This document shows positions 1 through 9,787 of a stretch of 53,941 nt of DNA, one piece after another. Location of the stretch: the NCBI GenBank assembly GCA_003552985.1, contig PUPD01000302.1, forward strand, positions 1 to 53,941, written 5' to 3'. A model generated the notes under the pieces. That model was given only the letters and a program-made list of their open reading frames with translations, ran no database searches and had not been told where the DNA came from. The stretch's first letter is position 1. Every line of letters begins with the position of its first letter. The position numbers and the translations under genes were made by a program. The stretch comes from Spirochaetaceae bacterium. Its GTDB lineage: Bacteria > Spirochaetota > Spirochaetia > DSM-27196 > SLAA01.

Positions 1-303
1 CCGGAGACCTCGAGCCCATCCGTCATAGTCTCGATCGCGCGCTCGAACAGGCCAAGCTGCTCGTACACCACCCCAAGGTACAGATACACCTCTGGGTTAT
101 CCGGCTCCTCTTCAAGCGCCTGTTCCAGCCAGCGCACCGCGCGCTCCGGCTCGTTGTTGATGTAGAGCTTCTCTCCCCGGCTAAGCGCCGAGTCTTCGGC
201 AAACACTGCGGGAACTGCCAGGACAGCGCTCAACACCGCTACCGCCGCGAACACCAACGCGGCCCGCGCGCGGCGACCGCCTGCCGCCCGGCCGCAACCG
301 CGC
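1..303 (-). CDS. TPR-containing exported protein (5' part only; C-terminus runs off the window)
   Basis: Reverse-strand reading gives ...LVFAAVAVLSAVLAVPAVFAEDSALSRGEKLYINNEPERAVRWLEQALEEEPDNPEVYLYLGVVYEQLGLFERAIETMTDGLEVSG: hydrophobic signal-like segment followed by TPR-like repeats. Exact start codon unclear. Confidence 0.6.
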
Positions 304-381
304 TGACGGGCAAATTGACACAGGGGGATAAAGCGATTACTCTTGCCTCGGAATCTCGGCTGTGGAGCTTGAAAGCGTTTC

Positions 382-1737
382 ATGGGGCTCATCATAACTA
401 TTATTATCCTCGGTGCCGCAGTGATAATCGTTAGCCTTCTACTGGCAAAAGCACTGCTTGCACCGCGGCGCGTGGCTTCGATCGCGGGGTTGTTGAAACA
501 GAACAAGTCCTCGGCAGCAATCCGAGCCGCTAAACGGGTGCTTGCCAAGGACACCCGCAACACCCAAGCCCGTTACCTCTTGGGGCTTGCGTACCTGGCC
601 GAGAACAAACCGGAACTCGCCCTGATCGAGTTCCAAACCGTCAATCAGATCGGCCATTTCGAGGGGTACGTAAAAGAAGTCCCCTTCAGAAAGAAGATAG
701 CAGAGCTGTACTCGAAATTCAATCAACCTGAAGAAGCGCTCAAAGAATACCTCTTGCTGCTGAAAAAGGAACCGGGAAACGCCGAACACTACGTCGCCGC
801 GGCGCAGCTATTCGAGGAACGCAACCGCAGCAGCAAGGCGATGGCTCTCTATCGCAAGGCCGTCGAGCTTGACCCGCGTAATCACGACGCGCACCTGCGG
901 CTCGGGACGCTGTACTATCGCTCACAAAAGACAATCGATGCGCGCGCTGAGCTGGAGGCAGCTCTCAAGCTGCAGCCCGAGAATCCTGAGGCGCGCTATT
1001 TCATGGGCAAAATCCAGAAGGAGTTCAAAGAGTTCACCGCGGCCCTCGGCTCCTTTGAGAAGGCCTCACGCGATGAGCGCTTCCGCGTGCGGGCGCTGGT
1101 CGAGCGCGGCGCGGTGTACATCAGCATGAAGAATCTCGACGCCGCCTCGTCCGAGCTAGAGCGCGCGCTCAAGCTCTCAACCGACGACGGAACGAACGAA
1201 ACCTTGCATGCTCGTTACTTTCTGGCAGCGTGCTACGAGCGCCAGCGTCGTCTCGATCGGGCGGTCGAACAGTGGGAAAAGATTTACGCCAAAAAGCCCA
1301 CCTTCAAAGATACCGCCGAGAAGCTCGGCCAGTACCATGAGCTGCGCACCGACGACCGCATGAAAGACTACATGACCAGTCACGATGAGGAGTACGGTGA
1401 GATCTGCAGCGCTGTAGCAACACATCTCGGCCTGCAGGTTCGCGATATTTCGGTTCACGGCGACGGTTGCGAGGTATGGGCAGTAGAAGGCCAGTCCAAG
1501 TGGCGGAATGCGCGCAAGATGCCCCAGCTGTTGCGTTTTCTGAGGGTCACGCACCCGGTCGACGAATCCGGAGTACGCAGTCTGCATGAGGACATGAAGA
1601 AGCAGAACATCACCCGCGGGACGATCATCACGAGCTCTGGTTTTTCGCGCACCGCGGTTGAGTTTGCCGAGACGCGCCCGATCCACCTCGTCAATCGCGA
1701 CAAGCTACAGGAGCTGTTGAAGGAAATTGAGTGGTGA
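382..1737 (+). CDS. Membrane-anchored TPR protein with C-terminal Mrr-like (restriction-endonuclease-fold) domain
   Basis: N-terminal TM segment MGLIITIIILGAAVIIVSLLLA, many TPR repeats, C-terminus GTIITSSGFSRTAVEFAETRPIHLVNRDKLQELL resembles the Mrr_cat signature. Confidence 0.8.
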   Translation: MGLIITIIILGAAVIIVSLLLAKALLAPRRVASIAGLLKQNKSSAAIRAAKRVLAKDTRNTQARYLLGLAYLAENKPELALIEFQTVNQIGHFEGYVKEVPFRKKIAELYSKFNQPEEALKEYLLLLKKEPGNAEHYVAAAQLFEERNRSSKAMALYRKAVELDPRNHDAHLRLGTLYYRSQKTIDARAELEAALKLQPENPEARYFMGKIQKEFKEFTAALGSFEKASRDERFRVRALVERGAVYISMKNLDAASSELERALKLSTDDGTNETLHARYFLAACYERQRRLDRAVEQWEKIYAKKPTFKDTAEKLGQYHELRTDDRMKDYMTSHDEEYGEICSAVATHLGLQVRDISVHGDGCEVWAVEGQSKWRNARKMPQLLRFLRVTHPVDESGVRSLHEDMKKQNITRGTIITSSGFSRTAVEFAETRPIHLVNRDKLQELLKEIEW

Positions 1738-2408
1738 AGATCCTCTGCGTCGCAGACCACATAGACCCGCTCGTCTACAGCACGCAGGTCAAACAGCGAT
1801 TCCATGACATTGACCTCGTGATCAGCGCCGGCGATCTGCCGATGCGCTACCTCGGTTTTATCGCAAGCTCATTGAACACACCGGTTGTGTTCGTATTCGG
1901 CAACCACAACAACGAGGAGATCTCGGTGTTCTGCCCGTCGCGGCACCTACCGTTGGAGGATGTCAACAGCGCAGCACACCACATGCGCAACCGCTACGGC
2001 TCCACCTGCGCCGAGGAGCGGGTGGTGCGCACCAAAGGCCTTCTGATTGCAGGACTCGGCGGGTCACCGCGATATAATAGGGGACCACACCAGTTCACTG
2101 AAGGCCAGATGCGTCTGCGAATCGCGAAACTGATCCCCAAACTGCTATGGAATAGGATCCGCCACGGACGGTATCTCGATATTCTGGTGACTCACGCGGC
2201 ACCGCACGGGCTACAGGACGGCGCGGACAAATGCCACGCCGGGTTCACGAGCTTCCTGTGGTTCATGCGCTGGTTCCGTCCGCGCTATCTGCTGCACGGT
2301 CATATCCATCTCTACGATCGTAATGCGCCGCGAACTACCCTGTACCAGGACACCACTATCATCAACGTGTACGATCATTACGTTCTTGAACTGAGCGCAG
2401 GAAGCTGA
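1731..2408 (+). CDS. Calcineurin-like metallophosphoesterase
   Basis: MVKILCVADHIDPL...VISAGDLPMRYL...VFVFGNHNN...LVTHAAPHG...LLHGHIHLYD: D..H / GD / GNH / H / GHxH motifs. Overlaps the upstream stop. Confidence 0.85.
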   Translation: MVKILCVADHIDPLVYSTQVKQRFHDIDLVISAGDLPMRYLGFIASSLNTPVVFVFGNHNNEEISVFCPSRHLPLEDVNSAAHHMRNRYGSTCAEERVVRTKGLLIAGLGGSPRYNRGPHQFTEGQMRLRIAKLIPKLLWNRIRHGRYLDILVTHAAPHGLQDGADKCHAGFTSFLWFMRWFRPRYLLHGHIHLYDRNAPRTTLYQDTTIINVYDHYVLELSAGS

Positions 2409-2411
2409 ATT

Positions 2412-3347
2412 ATGAACAATGCATTGGATCAGGTTGCAGCCGACGACTTCAATCGCGCACGCATGCAGGAGATCATCGCGCGGATTCTGTCGTTGATGAA
2501 GCCTTCCAATCAGGAGCTTCTTTCGCTGAATGAGGTGAAGGAAGTCCTGAAACCTAAGAGCGAAACCTACCGTGGGCTACAGACGGTTTCAATCGGCAAG
2601 ATCGTGGGAAGCGAGGGTCGCTATCAGGACTTCAACCGCGGCTTCCTGCCGAAACGCGAGCACCTGCGCGGTCGGTGGACCAACGTCGACAAAGCCTATA
2701 TCAAGGACATCATCCTGCCGCCGATCAGGTTATACGAGATCGGAGGCGTATATTTCGTACGCGACGGCAATCACCGCGTTTCGGTCGCCAAAGCTCAGGG
2801 CGTGTATGCGATTGACGCCGAGGTCACCTCGCTGACCAGTGAAGTTCAGCTTCCCACCACCATGACTCGCGAAAACCTGCGTCGGGCTGTCATCGAGTAC
2901 GAGCGTAAGCGGTTCCTGGAAGAGACGCGCTTCGATCAGCTCATACCTGAAGAGTCCCTGCTGTTCACCGAGCCGGGACGATACGACGAGGTTACCCAGC
3001 ATATCCACGGTCACAAGTACTTTATCAACCAGGACAAGACCGAGGAGATCGCGTGGGAACGGGCAGTGCGCTCATGGTACGAGAACGTCTATCGTCCGAT
3101 CGTCCAGGTTCTCCAGCGCGAGCGCCTGCTCAGCAGGTTTCCCGGACGCACGCACAGCGACCTCTATATCTGGATCGTGAAGCACTGGCATTTTCTCAAA
3201 GCCGGATGCAACCCGGAGTACGGTGTAGAGCAGGCGGCCGTGGACTATTCAAAGCGCTTCGGCCGCCCCGGTCTGTGGCAGCGCGTGGCGGGTTCCATTC
3301 GAGCGACGCTCGGCCGGTTCACCGCTGAGCCCCGAGGCAAAGACTGA
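2412..3347 (+). CDS. ParB/sulfiredoxin-fold-like protein
   Basis: YEIGGVYFVRDGNHRVSVAKAQG is a ParB-N-like motif; C-terminal FPGRTHSDLYIWIVKH motif. Confidence 0.6.
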   Translation: MNNALDQVAADDFNRARMQEIIARILSLMKPSNQELLSLNEVKEVLKPKSETYRGLQTVSIGKIVGSEGRYQDFNRGFLPKREHLRGRWTNVDKAYIKDIILPPIRLYEIGGVYFVRDGNHRVSVAKAQGVYAIDAEVTSLTSEVQLPTTMTRENLRRAVIEYERKRFLEETRFDQLIPEESLLFTEPGRYDEVTQHIHGHKYFINQDKTEEIAWERAVRSWYENVYRPIVQVLQRERLLSRFPGRTHSDLYIWIVKHWHFLKAGCNPEYGVEQAAVDYSKRFGRPGLWQRVAGSIRATLGRFTAEPRGKD

Positions 3348-3353
3348 ACCCTG

Positions 3354-4088
3354 CTACGGCTCCGGCACTCGACCCGGACCAACGAGCACCAGATCGCTGT
3401 CGGCCATATGGGCGAAGACGAGCAACGATCCTGCCGCTGAGCGACGGTCGGCTCCGACCTTACTGCCGAGCTCGACCAGCTCCTCGATATCTGCCTCGTC
3501 CATCTCCCCATCCTCTACCGGCACCGCTGCCACAAATCGCCCTTCCTCATCATAGGCGCGAACCAGAATCCGCTCAGTGCCGGTGGGGAAGCTGAGCTCA
3601 ACTCGCCCGTCCAGCGCAACGAGCTGCGGCATATCAAGCTCCCTGCGCTCCGCAGCCGGCGGCACCCGCAGCGGTGCGCGCTGTTCAACGGCAGCCTGAT
3701 CGCGACCGTACAGCAACACTCGGTACTGCCCGTCCGGAAGCTCGCCCGACCCGGCCGGCGGGACGATGCCGTCAAACACATGGGTATAGGCTGCATCGGC
3801 GTCGTCCAGCTTCGCCCGCTCCAGATCATCGCTTTCAAAGCGCCAGACAAGCTCGGATTCGTCGTGAACCAGATACATCTCTTCCGGCCGCGGTCCGCTC
3901 AGTCGCACCCCCAACGAAAGGCTCTCCCCGCCGTCAGCTCCGCCTGTTTGCGAACCGCTGAGAACTGGACGAACCTCGGGCGCATACCGCACGAGCGTGA
4001 GCTGCACCTCCTGCAGCGCAGGACGTTGCTCGCTGCAGGAGAGCACCACCACGGCCGCCACCAGCAGCAGCGTCTGCTTCGTCCTCAC
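3354..4088 (-). CDS. Putative lipoprotein of unknown function
   Basis: From a GTG start: VRTKQTLLLVAAVVVLSCSEQ, a signal peptide plus lipobox-like LSC. The longer ORF start at 4148 overlaps the rpsU terminator. Confidence 0.6.
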   Translation of the reverse strand: MRTKQTLLLVAAVVVLSCSEQRPALQEVQLTLVRYAPEVRPVLSGSQTGGADGGESLSLGVRLSGPRPEEMYLVHDESELVWRFESDDLERAKLDDADAAYTHVFDGIVPPAGSGELPDGQYRVLLYGRDQAAVEQRAPLRVPPAAERRELDMPQLVALDGRVELSFPTGTERILVRAYDEEGRFVAAVPVEDGEMDEADIEELVELGSKVGADRRSAAGSLLVFAHMADSDLVLVGPGRVPEP

Positions 4089-4115
4089 GATATAACCCCC
4101 GCCACACCGGTCCTC

Positions 4116-4164
4116 AAAAAAAAGAAGGCTGAGACAATAGGGCTGCACCTATCATCTCAGCCTT
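4116..4164 (-). terminator. Rho-independent terminator of rpsU
   Basis: On the minus strand: AAGGCTGAGA-N20-TCTCAGCCTT followed by CTTTTTTTTG; perfect 10-bp stem and U tract downstream of rpsU. Confidence 0.9.
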
Positions 4165-4189
4165 CCAGCACGACATGTCAAACGACACG

Positions 4190-4408
4190 TCAGTAGTTCT
4201 TCGACGCTTGCATCTTGCGCACTTTCTTCGCGATCTTGCGCTCGAGCGATTTCTTCTTCCGATTGCGGATTGTCGACGGCTTTTCGAAGTACTCCCGCTT
4301 TTTCCATTCGCGTATGATTCCTTCTTTCTCAACCATGCGCTTGAAGCGCTTGATGGCTCGTTCAAGATTTTCACCGTCGTCAAGCTTGATATAAGCGATA
4401 GACCTCAC
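4190..4408 (-). CDS. rpsU: 30S ribosomal protein S21
   Basis: 72 aa, lysine/arginine-rich, [53 protein letters not shown] is typical of S21. Confidence 0.95.
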   Translation of the reverse strand: MRSIAYIKLDDGENLERAIKRFKRMVEKEGIIREWKKREYFEKPSTIRNRKKKSLERKIAKKVRKMQASKNY

Positions 4409-4422
4409 CCCCTTTCGTCGTG

Positions 4423-5469
4423 TTAGACACCGGATTCGCCCCGTGCCATCAGGATGCCCATAATGGTACTGAATATTGAGACTTTGTCAACTAACGGCTC
4501 CTCGACGAACTGATCCGGGTCAACCGCGACGCCACCGACGCGCAGCTCCCAATGTAGATGCGGTCCGGTCGCCAGGCCGGTCGCCCCTACCGTTCCGATG
4601 TGCTCGCCGCGGCGCACGATATCGCCCGCAGTCACGACAAGCTCATCGAGGTGATAGTAGATGCTGTAGACCCCAGGCAGGTGCTCGATCACAACCGAGT
4701 TACCCGAGATTACGCGGTCCTCAGACAGCGCGACGCGTCCGCCGCCGGCAGCCTTCACCGGCTCACCGGTGGGGGCCGCCATATCGATCCCGGCGTGCAC
4801 CGCGGTCGCCGATTCACCGTCGTGATAGCGATACACTCTGCGATCACCGAACCCCGCCGAACGGCGTCGATACTCTACCGGAATCTCGAACCTGCCCTTG
4901 TAGTACAGCCCTTCCTGGCGATGACTCGCGAGCAGCGCCCGCAGCTCACGCGCCTGTTCAACCCGCTCGGGGTCCGGATCGCGCCGCAGTGAGGTCATCG
5001 CGGGGCTCAAAGCGATCTCCATCGAATGGAACTCGTAGTCCTGAACATCGAGCGAACTCGAAAGCTCGATCATCTCCTCGTCTTTTAGCGCAAGCGCCCG
5101 TACGGTATACTCCCCGGCCGGAAGATCGTCAGGTATGCCGAGCATCGCCGTCCAGACTGGAACGTCGCGCAGCGGAAAGATTTGGAACCCGCCGGCGCGG
5201 CTGAGCATTTCTCCATCGTCGTCCTCCAGAGTGACGCTGAGCGCACGAACGCCCGGCGCAGGATGCAACACCACGGTCGTGCCGTGCCCCTGTCGCACCT
5301 CGGAGCTCACCGCAACCAGCTGCGGATCGGGCAACTCGGCAAGCACCGCCGCCGCGGTACTGAGGTCCTCCTCCTGATCCTCGATTCGATGCCCGATTCC
5401 CAGAGTCAGCGCCGAGAGGGTGACCGCCACCACCGCTGCAAAGTCACAACCAGCGCCGTCATCTGCCAC
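4423..5469 (-). CDS. M23 family metallopeptidase (LytM/peptidoglycan DD-endopeptidase type)
   Basis: [22 protein letters not shown]...[21 protein letters not shown]...[17 protein letters not shown]: HxxxD and HxH motifs. Confidence 0.9.
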   Translation of the reverse strand: MADDGAGCDFAAVVAVTLSALTLGIGHRIEDQEEDLSTAAAVLAELPDPQLVAVSSEVRQGHGTTVVLHPAPGVRALSVTLEDDDGEMLSRAGGFQIFPLRDVPVWTAMLGIPDDLPAGEYTVRALALKDEEMIELSSSLDVQDYEFHSMEIALSPAMTSLRRDPDPERVEQARELRALLASHRQEGLYYKGRFEIPVEYRRRSAGFGDRRVYRYHDGESATAVHAGIDMAAPTGEPVKAAGGGRVALSEDRVISGNSVVIEHLPGVYSIYYHLDELVVTAGDIVRRGEHIGTVGATGLATGPHLHWELRVGGVAVDPDQFVEEPLVDKVSIFSTIMGILMARGESGV

Positions 5470-5502
5470 GACACTCTCCTCATTGACTTAGGCCCCCGGT
5501 TT

Positions 5503-7650
5503 TCATCCTTCCCCGGCCCTCATCGCGAGCACGGTTAACTGCACGGTTTCATTGTTCCGAAAGTAGTTCTTCCCGACCTCAAACACGACGTCGACACGGT
5601 CGTTCGGCCGGAAGCTCTTTCCAACCTCACCGGCCCCGTTCCAGTATACCGCGGGGATGCGCACGACTTCATTGCCGCCGACTGGCTCGCGATCACCGGC
5701 GATCAGCAGCTTCAGGTGTTTCTGTTCCTCGCGCCCAATGAACTCTATATTCTCTATCGAGACGTTTCGCGCCAGGAACACCAGGGGCGGATTCCCCTGA
5801 CCGAACGGCTCGAAGCGTGCCACGGTCCGTTCCAATTCCGGATGCAGGTAGTGATGCGGCAGCTCGGCATCGATCTGTACGATGGGCTCGGCAATCGATT
5901 GAAGCTCAAGCGAAGGAACCAGATCGCGAACCCGTTGTACAAACCTCTCGAACTGCCCCCACTCCAAGTTGAAGCCGGCGGCAAGATCGTGCCCGCCCCA
6001 CGCAAGGAGCAGGTCATCGAACTGTCGCAGGAACTCGGTTGCGGCGATCTCACCGCGGGTCCGAACCGAGCCCACCGCCCGGTCCTCGCAGCGCGTAATC
6101 ACGGCGGCAGGCGCCTTGAAATGATGAGCGAGCTTCCCCGCGAGAAGCCCGGTGACCCCGCGGTGCAGGCTTTCGTCGTGAACCAACACCAATCGTTCGG
6201 CGTGCTCGCTGAAGCTCCGAGTCGCGAGCGGAAGCACCTGCTTCCAGGCTTCGTCCCCAACCCGGCGGCGCTCTTTGTTGAGTTCGTTGAGGCGGACCGC
6301 GAGCTCGCGCTGCTCCTCGGGATCCTTGGCAAGCAGCTGCCGGACTGCCGTTCCCGGCTCGCCCATGCGGCCTGAGGCGTTGATCACCGGCGAAACCTTC
6401 CACCCGAGATCGGTTGCGGTCAGAGTCCTACCGCTGAGACCGAGCTGATGCAACAGCCGAGCAAGGCCGCCCGACTGGTTTAGATTCAACACCTCGAGGC
6501 CGCGCTTTACGAGAATCCGATTCTCGTTCTGCAGCGGCATCATGTCGCCGACAGTCCCCAGGGCGACGAGATCAAGCAGCGTCCGAAACTCATCGCCCAA
6601 CGCCGGATAAATCCTCGAGATATAGGCGCGAAACAACGCGTGCAGCAGGTCAACCTCGGCCGGTTTCTGCTCCCGGTAACGGGTGATACGGGCCTGCGGG
6701 CGCAGCGCGAACAAACTCTTGTCGCGCAGCTTCGGAAACACGCGCGCCACCTCGGGCGCCAGATCCACGAGCTCGTCTGTATCAACCCCCGGACCGAAGA
6801 GTGTGTGGAGCATCCGCTTCTGCGTAGGCGCATCGTAAACGAGAATCTGGTTACCGAACAGGAACTCGCCAACGCGGGTTTGCTGCAACGAAACCATCCC
6901 CGGAACAACGTTCTCCTCCAGCCGATCAACTTCAACCAGGTTCTCCAGCTTGATCGCCTCGATCACATAGGTATCGTTCGCGGGTCTAATCTGCATCAAA
7001 ACGAGTGGCGCCTTGTACAACGGCGTGGCGGCGAACCCAACGGCCCAACAGAACTTGGCAACTACCCCGCATGCCGCGAGACCGTCAAACGGATAGCTGC
7101 TGTCGGGCAGTTTCGGGTTCACGATCGCTACCGCCGGCGGCCGCTCCGCCTGCGGATTGTGATGGTCGATCACGATGGTGTCGACCCCCAGCTGCGAAGC
7201 GTGCGCGATCTCAGCGACGCTCGTCGTGCCGCAATCGACGGTGAACAGAAGCGTACCGTCACGCGCCGCGAACTCTTCGATGATCTCAAGCGTGACCCCG
7301 TAGGGGCTGTCACCTTCGGGCACGCGCCACTCAACCTCGAGCCCGAGCCGCTGCAACTGCGTGACGAGCAAGACCGTGCTGGTGATACCGTCGACGTCTC
7401 GATCACCGAAAACCATCACCCGCTCGCCCTCATTGACGGCATCAAGTAGGCGGTCCACGGCGTCCTCCAGATCATCGAGCAGGAACGGGTTGTGGAGGTA
7501 CTGCAGGTCATCCTCGAGCACGTAGAGGATCTCTTCAGGACTGCTGATCCCGCGCCGGGCGAGAATCGCCGCTTCCAGCTTGTCTATGCCGTAACGCCCG
7601 GCGAGACGGCGGACCTCTTCAGCGTCGAGCGGTGGCTTACTCCAACTCAT
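5503..7650 (-). CDS. recJ: Single-stranded-DNA-specific exonuclease RecJ
   Basis: DHH motifs FGDRDVDGITS, VDCGTTS, VIDHHNPQ, LDLVALGTVGDMMPL, and DHHA1 GGHDLAAGFNL; large insertion between motifs III and IV. Confidence 0.92.
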   Translation of the reverse strand: MSWSKPPLDAEEVRRLAGRYGIDKLEAAILARRGISSPEEILYVLEDDLQYLHNPFLLDDLEDAVDRLLDAVNEGERVMVFGDRDVDGITSTVLLVTQLQRLGLEVEWRVPEGDSPYGVTLEIIEEFAARDGTLLFTVDCGTTSVAEIAHASQLGVDTIVIDHHNPQAERPPAVAIVNPKLPDSSYPFDGLAACGVVAKFCWAVGFAATPLYKAPLVLMQIRPANDTYVIEAIKLENLVEVDRLEENVVPGMVSLQQTRVGEFLFGNQILVYDAPTQKRMLHTLFGPGVDTDELVDLAPEVARVFPKLRDKSLFALRPQARITRYREQKPAEVDLLHALFRAYISRIYPALGDEFRTLLDLVALGTVGDMMPLQNENRILVKRGLEVLNLNQSGGLARLLHQLGLSGRTLTATDLGWKVSPVINASGRMGEPGTAVRQLLAKDPEEQRELAVRLNELNKERRRVGDEAWKQVLPLATRSFSEHAERLVLVHDESLHRGVTGLLAGKLAHHFKAPAAVITRCEDRAVGSVRTRGEIAATEFLRQFDDLLLAWGGHDLAAGFNLEWGQFERFVQRVRDLVPSLELQSIAEPIVQIDAELPHHYLHPELERTVARFEPFGQGNPPLVFLARNVSIENIEFIGREEQKHLKLLIAGDREPVGGNEVVRIPAVYWNGAGEVGKSFRPNDRVDVVFEVGKNYFRNNETVQLTVLAMRAGEG

Positions 7651-9013
7651 GCAACTCCTCGATTATCCAGGACGAGGGCCGCGAGCCGCCGGTGCCGGGC
7701 TCGATCATGAACGCCGATTCGGCGCGCTGCGACGCCGCAGTCATCGCCTGTTCCCCGGTCGCAAACAACCGGCACAACGGCGTGCCGGCGGCTATCTCGT
7801 CACCGCACTTGACGAACAGCTCTATCCCCACATCGGGCTCAACATCGTCCTCAGCCTGGTTACGCCCCACGCCCAGATCAATCCCTGCCATCCCGATCTT
7901 AAACGCGTCGATCCCGGTGACGGTCCCGGCGGTTGGGCATATGACCTCGTGCGTAACCGGTGCGCGGCGGCTACCTAGCCCCGCTTCGAGTTTCTCCACT
8001 GCGCCCCCTTGGGCGGTCACATTTTTCCGGAACACCCGATACGCACTACCGTCCACCAACCTCGCACGCGCGAGCTCCAGCGCGGCCTCGTGCCGTGACT
8101 CAATACCGGACAAAACGATCATCCAGGCGGTCAGATGGAGCGTTACCTCAACCAGATCGCGGAGCCTGTGGTCCCAAAACGCCGGCAGATCAAACAGGCT
8201 GCTCGGCTTGTCCGGCGCCGACAGCAGCCGGCAGGCTTCCTCTACCTCGAGGAAGTTTCCGACCATCGCGCCGAGCGGCTCATCCATACGGGTCATCACC
8301 GCGACAACGTTCCGCCCCAACGAGCGGCCGGTGCTCACCAGCGACTCGGCCAGCGCGCGCGCGTCATCCGGAGTCTTCATGAACGCTCCGCGCCCGCACT
8401 TCACGTCCATGACCAGCGCGTCGGCGCCTTCGGCGAACTTCTTCGAAAGTATGCTCGCGGTGATCAGCGGGATCGATTCCACCGTTGCGGTGACGTCGCG
8501 CAGGGCGTAGAGTTTCCGATCGGCGGGAACGATCTGCTCGCTCTGGCCGGTCATCGCGAAACCGACCTCCGAAACAGCTCGGGCGAACTGTCCGGGGTCG
8601 AGAACGCTGCGGTACCCGGGAATGGAGTCGAGCTTATCCAGGGTGCCCCCGGTATGTCCGAGCGCCCGCCCGCTCATCATCGGCACCCGCACTCCACAGG
8701 CAGCGGCAAGTGGAGCGAGAATCAACGAAACCTTGTCCCCCACCCCGCCGGTCGAATGCTTGTCAACATACGGCCTGGCTGACTCATCCAACGCAATGGT
8801 GTCGCCGGAAGCGATCATCTCCCGCGTAAGCGCTCCGGTCTCGTCACCCGTCATCCCCTGAAAATAGACCGCCATAAGCCAGGCGGAGACCTGATACTCC
8901 GGTATTGAGCCGTCAAGGTACCCGCGGATCAGGAAACGTAGCTCCTCGGCGCTTAAGGTTCCCCCGTCGCGCTTATGGGCCACAATCTCACTTGCGCGCA
9001 TTCTCTGCCCCAC
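7637..9013 (-). CDS. Pyrimidine-nucleoside (thymidine) phosphorylase
   Basis: AWLMAVYFQGMTGDETGALTREMIASGD...DKHSTGGVGDKVSLILAPLAAACGVRVPMMSGRALGHTGGTLDKLDSIPG: glycosyltransferase family 3 signature. Confidence 0.95.
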   Translation of the reverse strand: MGQRMRASEIVAHKRDGGTLSAEELRFLIRGYLDGSIPEYQVSAWLMAVYFQGMTGDETGALTREMIASGDTIALDESARPYVDKHSTGGVGDKVSLILAPLAAACGVRVPMMSGRALGHTGGTLDKLDSIPGYRSVLDPGQFARAVSEVGFAMTGQSEQIVPADRKLYALRDVTATVESIPLITASILSKKFAEGADALVMDVKCGRGAFMKTPDDARALAESLVSTGRSLGRNVVAVMTRMDEPLGAMVGNFLEVEEACRLLSAPDKPSSLFDLPAFWDHRLRDLVEVTLHLTAWMIVLSGIESRHEAALELARARLVDGSAYRVFRKNVTAQGGAVEKLEAGLGSRRAPVTHEVICPTAGTVTGIDAFKIGMAGIDLGVGRNQAEDDVEPDVGIELFVKCGDEIAAGTPLCRLFATGEQAMTAASQRAESAFMIEPGTGGSRPSSWIIEELHELE

Positions 9014-9183
9014 TTGCTTGGATTTTCGGTCGGCAGTACCTTAACACAAAAACCTGCCCCTGCAAACGGCCGGTCGCGCCGCAAGCACGGTGCCGGTCAC
9101 CCACGCACCGCCACGCGAACCGTCGCGAGCGAGTGCCGGCGGGACTACTGCTAACCGAGAACACAAGGAGCCAGTCATCAATC

Positions 9184-9690
9184 ATGAGCGATACCGGAAA
9201 GACGACAGTCAAGCTGTTCCTCGACCTCGACGGCGTGCTCGCCGATTTCGACCGTGGCGTGATCGAGCTCACCGGATCACGCCCCGAAGAACTGCCCAAG
9301 CGCGAGATGTGGCGCCAAATAGCGTCGGCCGACGGGTTCTACGACCGGCTGCCCTGGACACCCGACGGCCCCCGGCTCTGGCGGTTCGTTCACTCACTGC
9401 AACCCAGTATTCTGACCGGACTTCCACGCGGCGACTGGGCCGAGCCTCAGAAGCGCAGCTGGTGCCGGCGCGAGCTCGGACCGCAGGTGCCGGTGTACGC
9501 CTGGATGACACGCGAGAAACCGCTGGTCGCGCAGCTCAACTGCGCGCCGGAGGAGACCCCGGTCCTGGTCGACGACCGCAGCACAATCGCGGACGCCTGG
9601 CGGAAGATCGGCGGCATCTTCATCCATCACACTTCGGCCGCCTCGACGACCGAACAGCTGGAACAGATTCTCGATGCGTTTGAACTGTAA
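9184..9690 (+). CDS. HAD-family 5'(3')-deoxyribonucleotidase-like protein (NT5C type)
   Basis: LFLDLDGVLADFDRG motif I and VLVDDRSTIADAWRKIGGIFIHH. ATG at 9184 preferred over the upstream-extended ORF start at 8905. Confidence 0.75.
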   Translation: MSDTGKTTVKLFLDLDGVLADFDRGVIELTGSRPEELPKREMWRQIASADGFYDRLPWTPDGPRLWRFVHSLQPSILTGLPRGDWAEPQKRSWCRRELGPQVPVYAWMTREKPLVAQLNCAPEETPVLVDDRSTIADAWRKIGGIFIHHTSAASTTEQLEQILDAFEL

Positions 9691-9787
9691 TGTTTGAACT
9701 GTAGGTAGTGGTGCGAACCCTGCTACGCAGCTCGGCCCACCTGCCCGCGCCGGCCGCCGGAATCAGGTGATCGCCCGGCAGCCGGGA

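Noticed and set aside
439-1805. Several long antisense ORFs opposite the TPR gene and similar shadow ORFs across the window
   Set aside because: GC-rich codon bias produces open antisense frames; none shows recognisable motifs and each conflicts with a well-supported gene.
4116-4123. A8 run as a second slippage site
   Set aside because: It is the U tract of the rpsU terminator on the minus strand, not coding.
8905-9183. N-terminal extension of the HAD-family ORF
   Set aside because: Extension is arginine/proline-rich, out of character, and overlaps the phosphorylase start; the ATG at 9184 with a family-typical N-terminus is better.
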